Of a DNA stretch of 64,000 nt, positions 33,404-44,480 are shown piece after piece. Made by a program: the position numbers and the translations under genes. The notes under the pieces were generated by a model. That model ran no database searches. It was not told the DNA's origin and saw nothing but the letters and a program-made list of their open reading frames with translations. Within the stretch, counting starts at the first letter, position 1. Every line of letters begins with the position of its first letter. This DNA is from Thuidium tamariscinum. Taxonomy: Eukaryota > Streptophyta > Bryopsida > Hypnales > Thuidiaceae. The stretch spans positions 12,030,501 through 12,094,500 of the forward strand of contig OZ019759.1 of the NCBI GenBank assembly GCA_947034885.2, read 5' to 3'.

Positions 33404-36400
33404 CCCACATTACTACAATGACAGACTCATCCAAACTCAGTTCCCAAGGCTTAATCTAGGAGCCAGATAACTAGGGGATTCTAACTGCATGCACATCCCT
33501 CACTTCTGGTTGTAGCAGGACCTCAACAACACGTCAATTAGCATGCGCCCACTCTCCTAGCAGAACACACCCAATCTAAGAGCAGCTTTCCCACACAGAA
33601 GCCTCCAAGTGACTGCAGCTGCTAGACTTCAATCCTAATACACCAGTAGCCTCAACCAAATCACTTCAATTTCCCGGAACCGGATTCAGACAAAGTCTGG
33701 GGGAGCCACCTCATCCAAATACCTGCAAACCCAACTACCTCGCACTATCCAATGGTTCTAGCATTGCACGGCATACCAATCCAGAGTCGAGACTTGTTCA
33801 GACCAATTCTTAGAAAGTAGAAATTTGGAAATCAGATTGCAAATGAAAGGAAAAATAGAAGTAGGAACACCCGGGGCAACCAACTAACAGCCACCCCTAA
33901 ATACCAATCCAAGAGAACCCTAAAAGCCCCAAGGGAACAAAATCAGAGGACAAGAGAATGCCAGGTGGCATTCCTTATCCACAAAAGTCACTTTCCTATC
34001 CACCCAACTGGACCCGAAAAAAGTGGATCTCAGATCCTGAAAATCTGGATCTGACTGACCAGGTGCATTCTAAATCAAAAGCACCTTGGTAACTACTTCC
34101 TACCTACTGGAAAGGTAACTTTCCACCTACTCCACTAAGTCTGCTCCTCAAAATTCTCTACCTACTTTACTTTCTATTCCTAACTACTTCTTCATCCGCT
34201 TTTTGGGGGAATCCGCATGCTTGGCGGCCCCTTTGCGTGCTGGCTGTTTCCTACTGGTGGAAACCTTTGCCGACGCAGGTGCTTTGCCGTTGGAAGGCGT
34301 GGCAACTATCTTACCCTTCCCCGCAGATTTCGGAGGCGTGATTTCCACCGGTTTTGCCGGTTCCGGTTCCGGTTCTGATCCGTATTCTGAATCCGACTCC
34401 TCGTCTTCATGCTTGGTCTGCTTTGGGGACTCGTCCTCTTCCAACTCCTGGTCAATGGGACTCTCCCTCGCCCTTTTTGCTGTAGCCTTCCTCTTCACTG
34501 TGCTAGGAACCTTGGGTGACTTCTCGGATACCTTGCTTGGAGGCGTCTCCTGATCCTTGTCTTCCGCCCAGACTTGCTTCCTGATTTGGGATCCGGGTGT
34601 TATCCCTTCTCTAGCTTCAAGGTCAAGTCGGGAAACTGCCTTGGGCGCTTGTGGAGTCTTCTCTTCCACTGAACCCTTGCCCTTGGACTTCTTAGAGTCA
34701 AGTGGAGAAGCCACTTTGAACTGGGGAACCGGGATTGCAGTTTCCTTACCCTAGCTGGCTTCCTTCCCCGTTTCCGGATCCGGATACAGACCAGTCCCTT
34801 GCAAAGCCTCCCTGATCTCAAACAAAGTTCTCTCCATCCTTTCGCCAAACTCCACTAGCACCTTCACCATCTTAGAAGCTACTGCTGGCCCTGCCTTATG
34901 CACTTCCTCATCAAATAATTTGGCTTTGTTAATTACATCGCCCGAAATCTTAATAGAATCCCGGATCCGCATGAGGGTTGCTTGGGACTCACCCGACAGC
35001 CTCCTAGACTCTTTAGACTTCTTCTCCAACTGATGTTGGAGATCCCTAACCTGAGTGGACAATTCCGCAATCCGGCTCTCCCACTTCCCAACATCCTGAC
35101 TTTTGAGAAGTTCCTCTATTTTCTCACACAAAATAGAGGTGCTGATGTTTCCCATCAAACTACATGCCTTCCGGACTTCCTCTCTTTCTCCACTTTGATC
35201 CTTTCGGATCCTCTCCAAATCCGTGATAACTCTTCCCAACGGATCCTCCTTCCTATCACTAGACCAAACTGGATCCTCTTTCACTTTTTCTACCACTAGC
35301 TCCTTTCCCTTCTCTGAAACAGGAACCTTTTCCTTCTTTCTCTCCTTCTTTGAGGACCCTGGTCCTTGCGAGGCTCCCTTCTCTTCCCTCTCTTCCTCAC
35401 TTTCCGGTTGCGGGCGAGGACTGATGTCATACTTTAGCATCACTAAAGCCGACTTGTACATTGTGGCTTCTTTATCCCTCAGTAGATCTAGAGAGTGATA
35501 CAGATGGAAGAGAAAAGGACTGAGGATGGTGGGTTTAGACTTTCCAGTTGTGGTTACCAATTTTCCTACATGATCCCGGATTACCATTCCCCAAACTAAC
35601 CTTCCGGTCCCCTGATAGTGCCCCAAAGATCGTATTGGCTATGGTGGTTGTAATCCGGGTTCGCCTTTCCGGATACAGAATAGGAGTAAGGAACTCTAAC
35701 ACTCTCCTATCCCTCTTGCTTGCACATTCCGCGACTGTATACCCGTCCTTAGGATGCGGCGGTTTGGAGAACTTACCCTTCAAGAACTTGTCTGTCTTTG
35801 AGGCTGATCCTTCTCCTTCCTGAGGAAACCCATACGCCTTCCTCCAAAGCTCCGCTGTCCACCAGTTAGGAAGCGCCCTAATAGTTCGGCTCCACTCACT
35901 AAACTGATCCTCCATCACCTCCCGGACCATCTCTTCGTCCTTGAGGTTCCATGGGCGCTGCAGCAACCCTAGGCAGTCGATCTGGGTCAAGTCCTCCTCC
36001 AAATAAGCGCGCTCCTTAGCGTCCTTGGGCACTCCCGGAGTCGCAGACTTCAGGTTTAGGGAAACCGGATCCTCCGCTTCCTCAGACCTCCCCATCTCTC
36101 ACTCAGATAAGCGCTCAAGACTTCAAGACAAATTATCTCACCACAAACCCTCAAAACACAACCGGCGCTCAAAGAAAACACAAGGCGCTCACTCAGAACC
36201 CTCTTCCCTCAAGTCAGCCGCGCGCACTTCCGCGATGCAGGAATTGGAAACTTTGAAGCTCTCAAAACTCCCGCTCTTACAACACCAAAAGAGCTCTCAA
36301 AACACATCCGAGCAACACCAAACTCAATCACCACCAAATGAGAGTGACGACCCCTCCATCAACCAAGACCCCTTGAACCCCGGAACTAGCCGTTAACTAA

Positions 36401-36726
36401 CAATTCCGCGATTTCCGGAGGTTCCAATCGTTAGGGTTTCATCCACTTTCTCTCGGCGGCGCCGTCATCGCCGGTTAGGGTTTCGTTGGCTCCTAGACGA
36501 CTGATGGTGGCCCTTAGATGACATCTGGACCCGTCAATGATCCTAGGGCTAACCTCAAATCCTATATCCGGTTCCGGATTTTCCGGTCAGGTAAGGGTTT
36601 CCACTTCCCTTCCTTAACCTAATTATCCCAATTCTTGATCAAAGAATCGAAAAATTTATCTAAGATTAGCTTCCTTATTCCTAATTCTATACTAAATATT
36701 AAAAACCTGTATTCTAGGTTCCCACA
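33404..36726 (-). mobile_element. Unit E of the coding repeat family (3' end probably lost)
   Basis: On the minus strand it begins TGTGGGAACCTAGAAT at 36726, shared with unit A. Its 3' side meets unit D's end at 33403/33404. By alignment with unit C (CTTACTACAACGACAG near 18470) the last roughly 540 bases of a full unit are missing, so it is truncated. The ORF is at 34184-36095. Confidence 0.65.
34184..36095 (-). pseudogene. Unit E ORF, A-F family protein with histone-like basic tail
   Basis: Starts at ATG 36095 (MGRSEEAEDPVSLNLK). The core blocks are present: QRPWNLKDEEMVREVM, PPHPKDGYTVAEC, RRTRITTTIANTIFGALSGD and SPFLFHLYHSLDLLRDKE. One frameshift lies near 35600, between the SGDRK and SPFLF blocks, and one TAG near 34752. 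After the linker come a coiled coil (VRDLQHQLEKKSKESRRL) and the block KAKLFDEEVHKAGPAVASK. The tail is long and lysine-rich (KRKATAKRARES; RKGAAKHADSPKKRMKK), like linker-histone or AT-hook tails. Only two lesions in 1.9 kb make it one of the best-kept copies. The function is unknown; DNA or chromatin binding is inferred from composition. Confidence 0.8.
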
Positions 36727-37483
36727 CTCGTTTGTTTAAATGCTTGACCCTAGATATTGGTTGTTAGTCTCTAAAAAAAGAACTAACGTAAAACTAGCCG
36801 TAGCCCATTTGATGGTGCGTCTTTAGGCTTCCAAATCCCGGGTTGTTACCCCCCTAGAATTTAGGACTAATGTAAAATTGGCCGGTAAGCTTCCCGACTC
36901 GGTTACTTGAAGCAATAGTGGTTATTATCACCCTAGAATTTAGGGCTAATGTAAAATTGGTCGGTAGGCTTCCACCCCACGGTTACTTGGTTATCAAACA
37001 CCCCTCTTTGGATCCTAGTTAACCGAATCAAAGTCACTTGGTTGTTATTTCTAGATCATGCTTGAGTGGTTTACATCTAACGTAAAAGGAAAGGCCCTTG
37101 GGGTCAGCCAATACTTAGAATAGATTAACTGGACAGGTAAGAAGCCTAATCCACTTCTTTAATTAAGTGCTACTCGGTTGTTAATGCTTAGACCAATCCC
37201 CCGATAGGAAATTCGCAAGGATGGCTACGTTAACGTAAAAAGAAAGGCCCTTGGGGTTAGCCAACGTATCACTTAATGATTTAGTTGTGAATCCTCTTAG
37301 GAGGGGAAGCTAGGACGTGGCAGACCCACGCTGTACCCACCACTATTAGAGGATAGCGTCCAGGGGAAGCAAAGAAGCACCTCTATTAGATTAGAAATCC
37401 ACGGACAATCGATGGCCCTCAGAATAGATGCGTGGGAGCTGAAAGGATGGCTACGGGGAGTGTGGTAAAACTAGTGGCCTAAA
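36727..37483. other. Non-coding stretch with short direct repeats
   Basis: Two ~90-bp direct repeats (about 36851 and 36940) share CCTAGAATTTAG.ACTAATGTAAAATTGG. The word AAAGGCCCTTGGGGT.AGCCAA occurs at 37092 and 37241. These resemble words at 15.7-17.4 kb. No gene. Confidence 0.5.
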
Positions 37484-37745
37484 TATATGCCGAGAGAGCT
37501 AAAAAGACACTAGTCTAGAGTAGGATTGAAAAGCCCACTAGTGAGCGTAATAGATGCCGAGAGAGCTGAAAAGGCACTAGTGGCACCAACGATCGTAATA
37601 GACGCCGAAAGAGCTGAAAAGGCGCTGGTTTAGATTAGGTTGGAAGTCCACTAGTGAACGTAATATATGCCGAGAGGGCTGAAAGGGCGCTAGTGGCATC
37701 GGTTACCGTAATAGACGACCCTGGCTGAAAAGGAACTGGAGGGTT
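37484..37745 (+). repeat. Higher-order tandem repeat, ~113-bp period
   Basis: Starts of TAATAGATGCCGAGAGAGCTG-like words occur at about 37484, 37549, 37597, 37661 and 37709, spaced 65, 48, 64 and 48. So a 113-bp unit of two subunits is repeated a little over twice. Confidence 0.8.
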
Positions 37746-39185
37746 CTGACTTCTTCATTACAAAACTAGACTGTCATCAATGCGCCGGTCTGACACCGCC
37801 GCGGAGAGCAGCTAGTCAATGCTCTTGTGCCATGTCCTTCATGGCCTGGTATAAGAATGCGGGGAGGACCCCCAGTTCTGTGTGTAGGGTGTGTTGTGTG
37901 CAGGTATAGGAGGTTAGTGCATGGACCAGGAATGGCATCACCCCCCCTTGGTCATGCCGGTTGGTTTCTTTGGTGTTACGCTTCAGTGCATAGAAAAGAG
38001 GAGTTTCACTAACTTCCTCCTCACTCATTTTGGGTTGCCTTTCCTTGTGCGTGTTCTACAACATCCATGGCCGGTGTTTGTTTTGGTAGTCAATTATGGT
38101 GATACTTGGGAGTGTTTCATCTATATCTTGATCTAGTTGAATGAGCTGTGAAGTCACTGTGAAGTCTTTGTCCCCTCCTTTGTCGTGCTCTTCTATTTCT
38201 TCCTGTCTACCTTCCCCGGTTTCTTCTCTCTTCTCCATCTCCCTTTTCTCCCTTCTACAATGATTCCCTCTTCACCTTTTTCTTAGTTCCAACACCTCGG
38301 GGGAGGGTAGTTAGTAAAACGACCGTTGTTATTTCAAGATCGGGGGAGATGGAGTGATGGCGCGCTCTGTGAGATAGTAGGAGTAGTATAGAGTAGGTTG
38401 TCATGCCCCACTGGAGCGGCCATGTCCTATCATCACCACCTTCAGTGGCCACCTTATTCGGAAGAACTACCTTCGGGACCATCTTCGCCGCCTTTGCCAT
38501 CATCTTATTCATTGCCTATGTGTGCAATGCCTATTGCATCCACAAGCGGGGGAGCCAACGCGGCGCCATTGGAGGCGACTCCAATGAACGCCACGGAGGG
38601 GCCCCTCACCCAACGCTAGGAGAGGTCCGCGTCTCCCGACGGCATCGGTCCGCCGCCACGGCCATGAGGAGTGGATCTAGTAGCAAAACAGCCGACGCTG
38701 AGCACTCGCAAGAGGCGGCGCGCTAAGGCAAGGCAGTGGCCGCCCGATCTTTCCATAGGACCGTGTCGCGCCATTGCAAAGGAGCGATCGCCTTGGCCCT
38801 GCGGGCCCAAGACTTATCTACTCCTTTTGGAGAAGTACGAGACCTCCAACCCCACTGATGACCTCGTTATTGAAGGTCACTTCACCACTAGCAGAAGCAC
38901 TTCTCAAGTCAGCCGAAGCATCATGGATGGAAGTCACGTGCTTGTGCTACGGGGCCCAAGGCTCAAACTACTCACACAAGGGCGGTCTGCGCGGTACATT
39001 CTCGATGTGGTACGCCAATTTGTGACATTCCTTGAGGTCTAAGTTGACTACCACCGCCAGCTTGCCTCCCTCTCATTCTTTGAATGATAGAGAAGCATGC
39101 GGCCTTGTACATAGCTATTTAAAAATTAAAAATAAATAAATAAAAAATGAGTAGCGGTTTTTAGGCCATTACCATGAAATGGAGG
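37746..39185. other. Stretch with several short ORFs, no recognised gene
   Basis: GC-richer DNA around 38400-39030 has overlapping ORFs of up to about 120 codons on both strands, with no conserved motif visible. It may be a decayed gene or retroelement part, but I cannot support a call. Confidence 0.35.
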
Positions 39186-39189
39186 ACGT

Positions 39190-39390
39190 CCCCGGTCGTG
39201 GCGGTCTAGTGGCTTGTGACATCGGTAGTCCCTCCACCACCACCACTCTGGCAGCGAGGGTTCGAACTTTGGACCGTCGCCAGGGCGCCCCCACCCTAAG
39301 CTAGTGACAAGACAAGAAAGTCGTTGACTTCCGCGGCCAGGGGCTCTTTTGCCAAGGAGCTCCTGAGCATTAAGGTCTAATTACCTGCTC
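39190..39390 (+). repeat. SINE-like repeat with A and B boxes
   Basis: TGGCGGTCTAGTGG (39199-39212) matches a pol III A box and GGTTCGAAC (39259-39267) a B box, about 46 bases apart as in tRNA-derived SINEs. The body is shared with 22165-22430. A T-rich stretch follows at 39395-39480. Confidence 0.5.
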
Positions 39391-39474
39391 CCCTCTTCCC
39401 AGTTTTGTTAGTCCTTTCTGTCAGTCCAGTCCGTCTGTCTTGTCTTTATTTTTCTCCTTCTCTAAATCTCTTTA

Positions 39475-39690
39475 GTTCCGAATTCACTCCGTCGAGGGAG
39501 GAAGGATGGGTTTTTATCTTTTTTATCTATAGGTCCAATCCAATTCCATTTGGGGAGGACAAGGGTTTCTCTTTTGTCTCTTTTTCTATCTCTCTCGTTA
39601 GTTCCGAACTCACTCCGTTGAGGGAGGAAGGATGGGTTTTTATCTTTTTTATCTATAGGTCCAAACCAATTCCGTTTGGGGAAGACAAGG
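39475..39690 (+). repeat. Two tandem 126-bp units
   Basis: GTTCCGAA(T/C)TCACTCCGT starts copies at 39475 and 39601; each includes GGAAGGATGGGTTTTTATC and TTTGGGGA.GACAAGG. The second copy is slightly truncated. Confidence 0.9.
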
Positions 39691-41450
39691 GAAAAAACAA
39701 GAAAATTAAAAGATTAGAATAAATAGGAATGAATCAAGTCTAAGTCGGTAGCTAGCTTTGTGGCTTTAAAGTGTCCACATGATGATGTGTCCTAGCGTCA
39801 CAAGATGATAGGTTCAGCTCACATGGTTACACTCACATGATGGTACAATCTGACCACAAAATGACAACGACATGAGATAGCATCGCATGATGGTGTACCT
39901 GATAAAAGCAGGAGGGGGGTTGTAGTCTAGCATCCCCCGAGGTACACACTGGTGTGTCTAGTGGCTACTTCATTGCCACGTTGGGGCCAAGCCACCTACA
40001 GGCATGAAGACCCATGAGCTAGGCACAACCTTGGATTATTCTCTTATCATCAGGGCAAGGAGGCCGCCGCCTGATGGCTTATATGTTGTAACTCAAGCCA
40101 CCGATGCCAAGTAGCAGACCAACCAAGAGATAGGTAGGTCGATAGAACACCTATAGTATTAAGGGTCTATGGTGCTGCATCACCTCCACATGACCGTAGA
40201 ATTTTGCAAAATAGTCACCTTCCAGAGAGAATTTGACCGTGTGCCCTTGAGAGTAGACTGCAAGAGTGGGTCCTCCGCAGATGGCCGCCATATGTGAGCC
40301 CCGGATTCGTCATCGGCGACTCACGGGTTCTTTTTTCGAATTCCTACATAATCTAAGGCATAATTAGGCTTGTAAAACCTACAAAAGGGCATTAGACCGG
40401 TATTGGCATTACACATATCAATATGCCATTTGGTCATTAGAGGGGGTTTAGGATAGTTTGCATCCAAAACGGGCCTTGTCTTAGTTAAATAGACACCAAA
40501 CTGATAGTGATGTGCAAGATTAGGGTAAGAAGCCTAAAAAGGCCCTAGCTAGGTTAGGAAGTCCTCATGGGAGAATCTAGGAGGGATCCCCCACTCCCCA
40601 TAGCATCGAAGAGAATACGGGCGGAATACTAACCTTAAAATGTAGGTACCAGGCGATTTCCTAATTCTAAGAGCACGCAGTAGGGATGCAAATTTGCATC
40701 GAAGTGGGGGGATCCCATGGGTGGTCCCCTCTAAAGTTTGGGAATTTTCCAACATTGTTTGGATATTTTCCCAAACGGTCAACCGCGGTGGACTTTGGGT
40801 GGGAATTCGAAAGAATATCCCAAAGTGCGGTAAAATCCCACTAAAAATCCAGCGAGGTGGTCTCACACCAACGGAGCGCTTCCCCAAGTTTCAAGACAAA
40901 TCGATAGTTGGATGATCCCGAATCGGCGACATTCCTCCCCAACTGACAATTTAAATGACGGAAGTTGTAGTTGACCGGCGTACCGGGGCCATACGACATC
41001 GGATCAGGGCCTACTTTGGGTCTATTCCTACCTCCCTCTATCTACTTAGGAGGTTGGTAAAGGTTTGGGGTCCAAAATTGCCAAACTCCAAAAGTTGGGA
41101 ATTTATCCTAACTTTGACCCCAGCTTACACTGCGATTCTTTGAGAATTGGGACATAGTGTAAGAAGTGAGGGGTTCTCTTTTCAAGCTAATTATGGCCTT
41201 CCAAACCCAATGGCGCAATCCATTTGCCATTTGGAGCTAAACTCCAGAAGTTAGCCTTTTGGGGACAGCACATGGAAGAGAAAATGGGGTTTAAGGCCCC
41301 CCAATGCTTTTTTGGAGAGTTTGGGCCCCAATGGCCGTGGGGAACGTGTAGGGAACGCATGGGGAACTCTAGGCACATGTGGGAGCAAGTAATTTTTGAT
41401 TTACGTCCAGTCATGGTAAAAATGACAACAAGATTTACAACTTTATCAAG
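39691..41450 (+). repeat. Partner of the LTR-like region, diverged
   Basis: From 40276 the sequence starts with GCAGATGGCCGCCATATGTG, as at 22931, and has further patchy collinear similarity to about 41180. No TATA box like the one at 24509 was found. The part 39691-40275 shows only degenerate CACATGATG-type words. No gene is supported. Confidence 0.3.
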
Positions 41451-41793
41451 TATCCTCAAGTCGAGGATAACCCTTACAGAAGAAGGACTATTAGCAAGGG
41501 AACCGCAATCCGAGCTTCATGTAAAAGTTTAAACATAAAATGATACAATTATCAAATATCCAATATCAATATGTATTAGTACACTAAAGAGATATCCTCG
41601 ACTCGAGGATAAGTTCTTCATAAAAATCATGCACAGTACTACCAATGTTAGACTTATTCATCCACATATGCACCTTCAAAATTGAGTTAGAAGTCCTCAA
41701 AGTTCCTGAGTAATAACCTCAATCACTTCTGTGTTCTTTTTTATTATCATCGAGTCGATGATATCGACAACTGCTATCATCGACTCGATGATA
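41451..41793. repeat. Cluster of four 19-bp palindromes
   Basis: TATCCTCAAGTCGAGGATA at 41451-41469, TATCCTCGACTCGAGGATA at 41593-41611, TATCATCGAGTCGATGATA at 41745-41763, and TATCATCGACTCGATGATA at 41775-41793. The last three are perfect about the central base. They belong to the motif family found at 51.9-59.5 kb. The surrounding DNA is AT-rich and may be intronic or intergenic. Confidence 0.85.
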
Positions 41794-43686
41794 CATTACA
41801 TGTCTATGCCACAATTTCCGGCTACAAATTCGGAAGATACCCCAGACAATAACTCCATCAACAGCTCCGTGGAAGTCATTGTAAAGTGCATTGCACGACT
41901 TTCGAATGAATACAGAATCTCAAATAACATAGAAATGCGCACAAACATACGTCAAACATGCAATTCATAGAAAACACTACTTGCTACTTACTATGCAGGA
42001 TGATGATCTTGCAGACGATGTAGAGAGTACCTGAATCCGAAAACGTACTTGGTATCCACAGATGAAACAGCTCCAAGAAGTTGAAAGAAGTTGCAGAAGC
42101 GAATGCAAGATTGAGAAATAGAAAAAAAAGCGTGGTAGCAACAGGAGAGCATACAGTCAATCATTTGTGTAAGACGAAATGACTACGGTCTCAAGAAGAG
42201 AAGCGGGAGCTTCAAGACAGGAAGGGCGGGAAAAATAGGCGCGTAAGGGACATTATTTGAATTTGTCCAAATACCCGCCCTCAGACGCAACAATTTGGGC
42301 AAGTAGAACGAAACTTTTGGCGATGCCTTCGACAACTTTGGTGCACCGAATAAGCGGTCCGAAGTTGTTAATACTGAAATTCCGTGTATCCCCTAACAGA
42401 TTGACGGCATCTTATAGTCGGCTCCCTATTTTATGACCCTCCACAATTGTAGACACTAAATGTAGTTCGTTGACTTCCAAACTCCTACCACTGGAATCTG
42501 CAACTTTTCAGCCAACTTTTACAATGGCTGCCCACGCCTTTTAGTGAATTCCAATAGTAGTAAATTAGTCCTACGCTTTCATTTTTTTTAGATTATAGGG
42601 TTCAACTTCTTCCTTTAGTGTTCAACTTCCAACTGTAGGGAACTGAATCCTAAACCCTACACTTGGATCCTAAATCCTACACCTAAACCCTAAACCCTAT
42701 ACCTGAACCCTAAATCCAAATTGTGGAAGCCTATAGGGTTTAGGATTTAGATGTGGGGTTTAGAATTCAGTTCCTCACTTTTAGGCTTTGGATTTCAAGG
42801 TCTCGAATGGTTCAATTGCAAGGGTTTAAACTCACCAAAAAAACATTGATGATTCATTTGAACATGTGCCTTTCCTAAAGATTTAGAATAAATTATTTCC
42901 TATGAAATATTGTTAGTTATGTCCCAAAAACTTCTATACTCCATTCGTATTTGTTGTGCATATTTCTTTTCATTTTCTACTATAGGCATAAAATCTTTGT
43001 CTTCTAAAATATTTAAATGTAATTTTGATCTTAAGAGTTTAGGATAGTTATTCAATTTCTTCGCAAAATTGACTTTTAATACACTTTAGCGCGTGGCCAT
43101 ATTTTTAAGAACATTGAAGTACACCTAAAATTCTAGAAAAAATTAGATACTACAAGTTCATATAGATAAATACGTAAATGTTTTTTGTTTTGATAATCCA
43201 TCTTTGCATTCACATATGGCACATAACACTAAACTTATTCCTTAAAAAACTAAAAATACTATTATTAAAATAGCAAATTTGATTTCATTTCATGAAGGAT
43301 TTTGTATTTTTACCAACTCATACAGTTAGTGTTGCCCTAAATAGTCTACTTGTCTTCCTTTAAATTAGAATCAGATTATTGTAATTCATGTAATTTTGGA
43401 TAAAAGTCTAAAAATATTATACTATAAAACACTGGTAAACCAAGTAGTTTTAAAAACATTTCATATAATAACTTCAAGTTCATATTTACTTCTTGTAAAA
43501 AAGTGTTTTCAAAATAGCAAAGTTTTTCAAATACTTTTCATCGCATCATTGTAGATAAAGAAGCAACTATGAAGCAACTAAAATCCAAGAACATCTTATA
43601 CCTTCTATTTTCTAGTGAAAATAGATTTCACACCAAATTGTAAAATAGAAATGGACGAAGAGATTGAAGTCAAAGTTCATGGTAAT
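41794..43686. other. Stretch without a gene; telomere-like inverted repeat inside
   Basis: AT-rich DNA. At 42639-42774 degenerate CCCTAAA-type repeats are followed by TTTAGGG-type repeats, and the outer arms 42639-42662 and 42751-42774 are inverse copies (GGAACTGAATCCTAAACCC and its complement, with a few changes). No open frame of note. Confidence 0.6.
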
Positions 43687-44480
43687 TCCAACTTCTACAT
43701 TTGTTTTTGTCCATTCCCCACGTGAAATTTGGTATGATTTGATGCTTGCTTGAATTTTGAGAAAATGGCAGGTTTAGCCATTCTTCCGAATGGAAATAGA
43801 ATTGGGCATGCTTCCTTTTGCGAAACGAAAATTCCTCATGAACTCCAATGGTCTAGGGCCATTCCAACTTCTACGTATTTTTTTTGGCCATTCCTCACGT
43901 GAAATTGGGCATGATTGGATGCTTGCTTGAATTTTGAGAAAATGGCAGGTTTAGCCATTTTTCCAAATGGAAATAGAATTGGGCATGCTCCCTTTTGCGA
44001 AACCAAAATTCCTCATGGATTCCAATGGTCTAGGGCCATTCCAACTTCTACATTTTTTTTTGTCCATTTCCCATGTGAAAGTGGGCATGATTGGATGCTT
44101 GCTTGAATTTTGAGAAAATGGCAGGTTTAGCCATTCTTCCGAATGGAAATAGAATTGGGCATGCTCCCTTTTGTGAAACAAAAATTCCTCATGGATTCCA
44201 ATGGTCTAAGGCCATTCTAACTTCTACGTATTTTTTTTGGCCATTCCCCACGTGAAAGTGGGCATGATCGGATGCTTGCTTGAATTTTGAGAAAATGGCA
44301 GGTTTAGCCATTCTTCCGAATGGAAATAGAATTGGGCATGCTCCCTTTTGTGAAACAAAAATTCCTCATGGATTTGAATGGTCTAGGGCCATTCCAACTT
44401 CTACATTTTTTTTTTGTCCATTCCCCCATGTGAAATTGGGCATGATTGGATACTTGCTTGAATTTTGAGAAAATTACATG
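43687..44480 (+). repeat. Satellite-like array, ~177-bp unit, about 4.5 copies
   Basis: GATGCTTGCTTGAATTTTGA starts at 43741, 43918, 44094 and 44271, with a diverged start at 44449 and a partial unit before 43741. Copies are highly similar and share TTAGCCATTCTTCCGAATGG and ATTGGGCATG. The 177-bp length is typical of plant satellites. Confidence 0.95.

Noticed and set aside
37816-39042. Overlapping ORFs near 38.4-39.0 kb as genes
   Set aside because: No motif, no shared copy and open frames on both strands; GC-rich chance ORFs are more likely.
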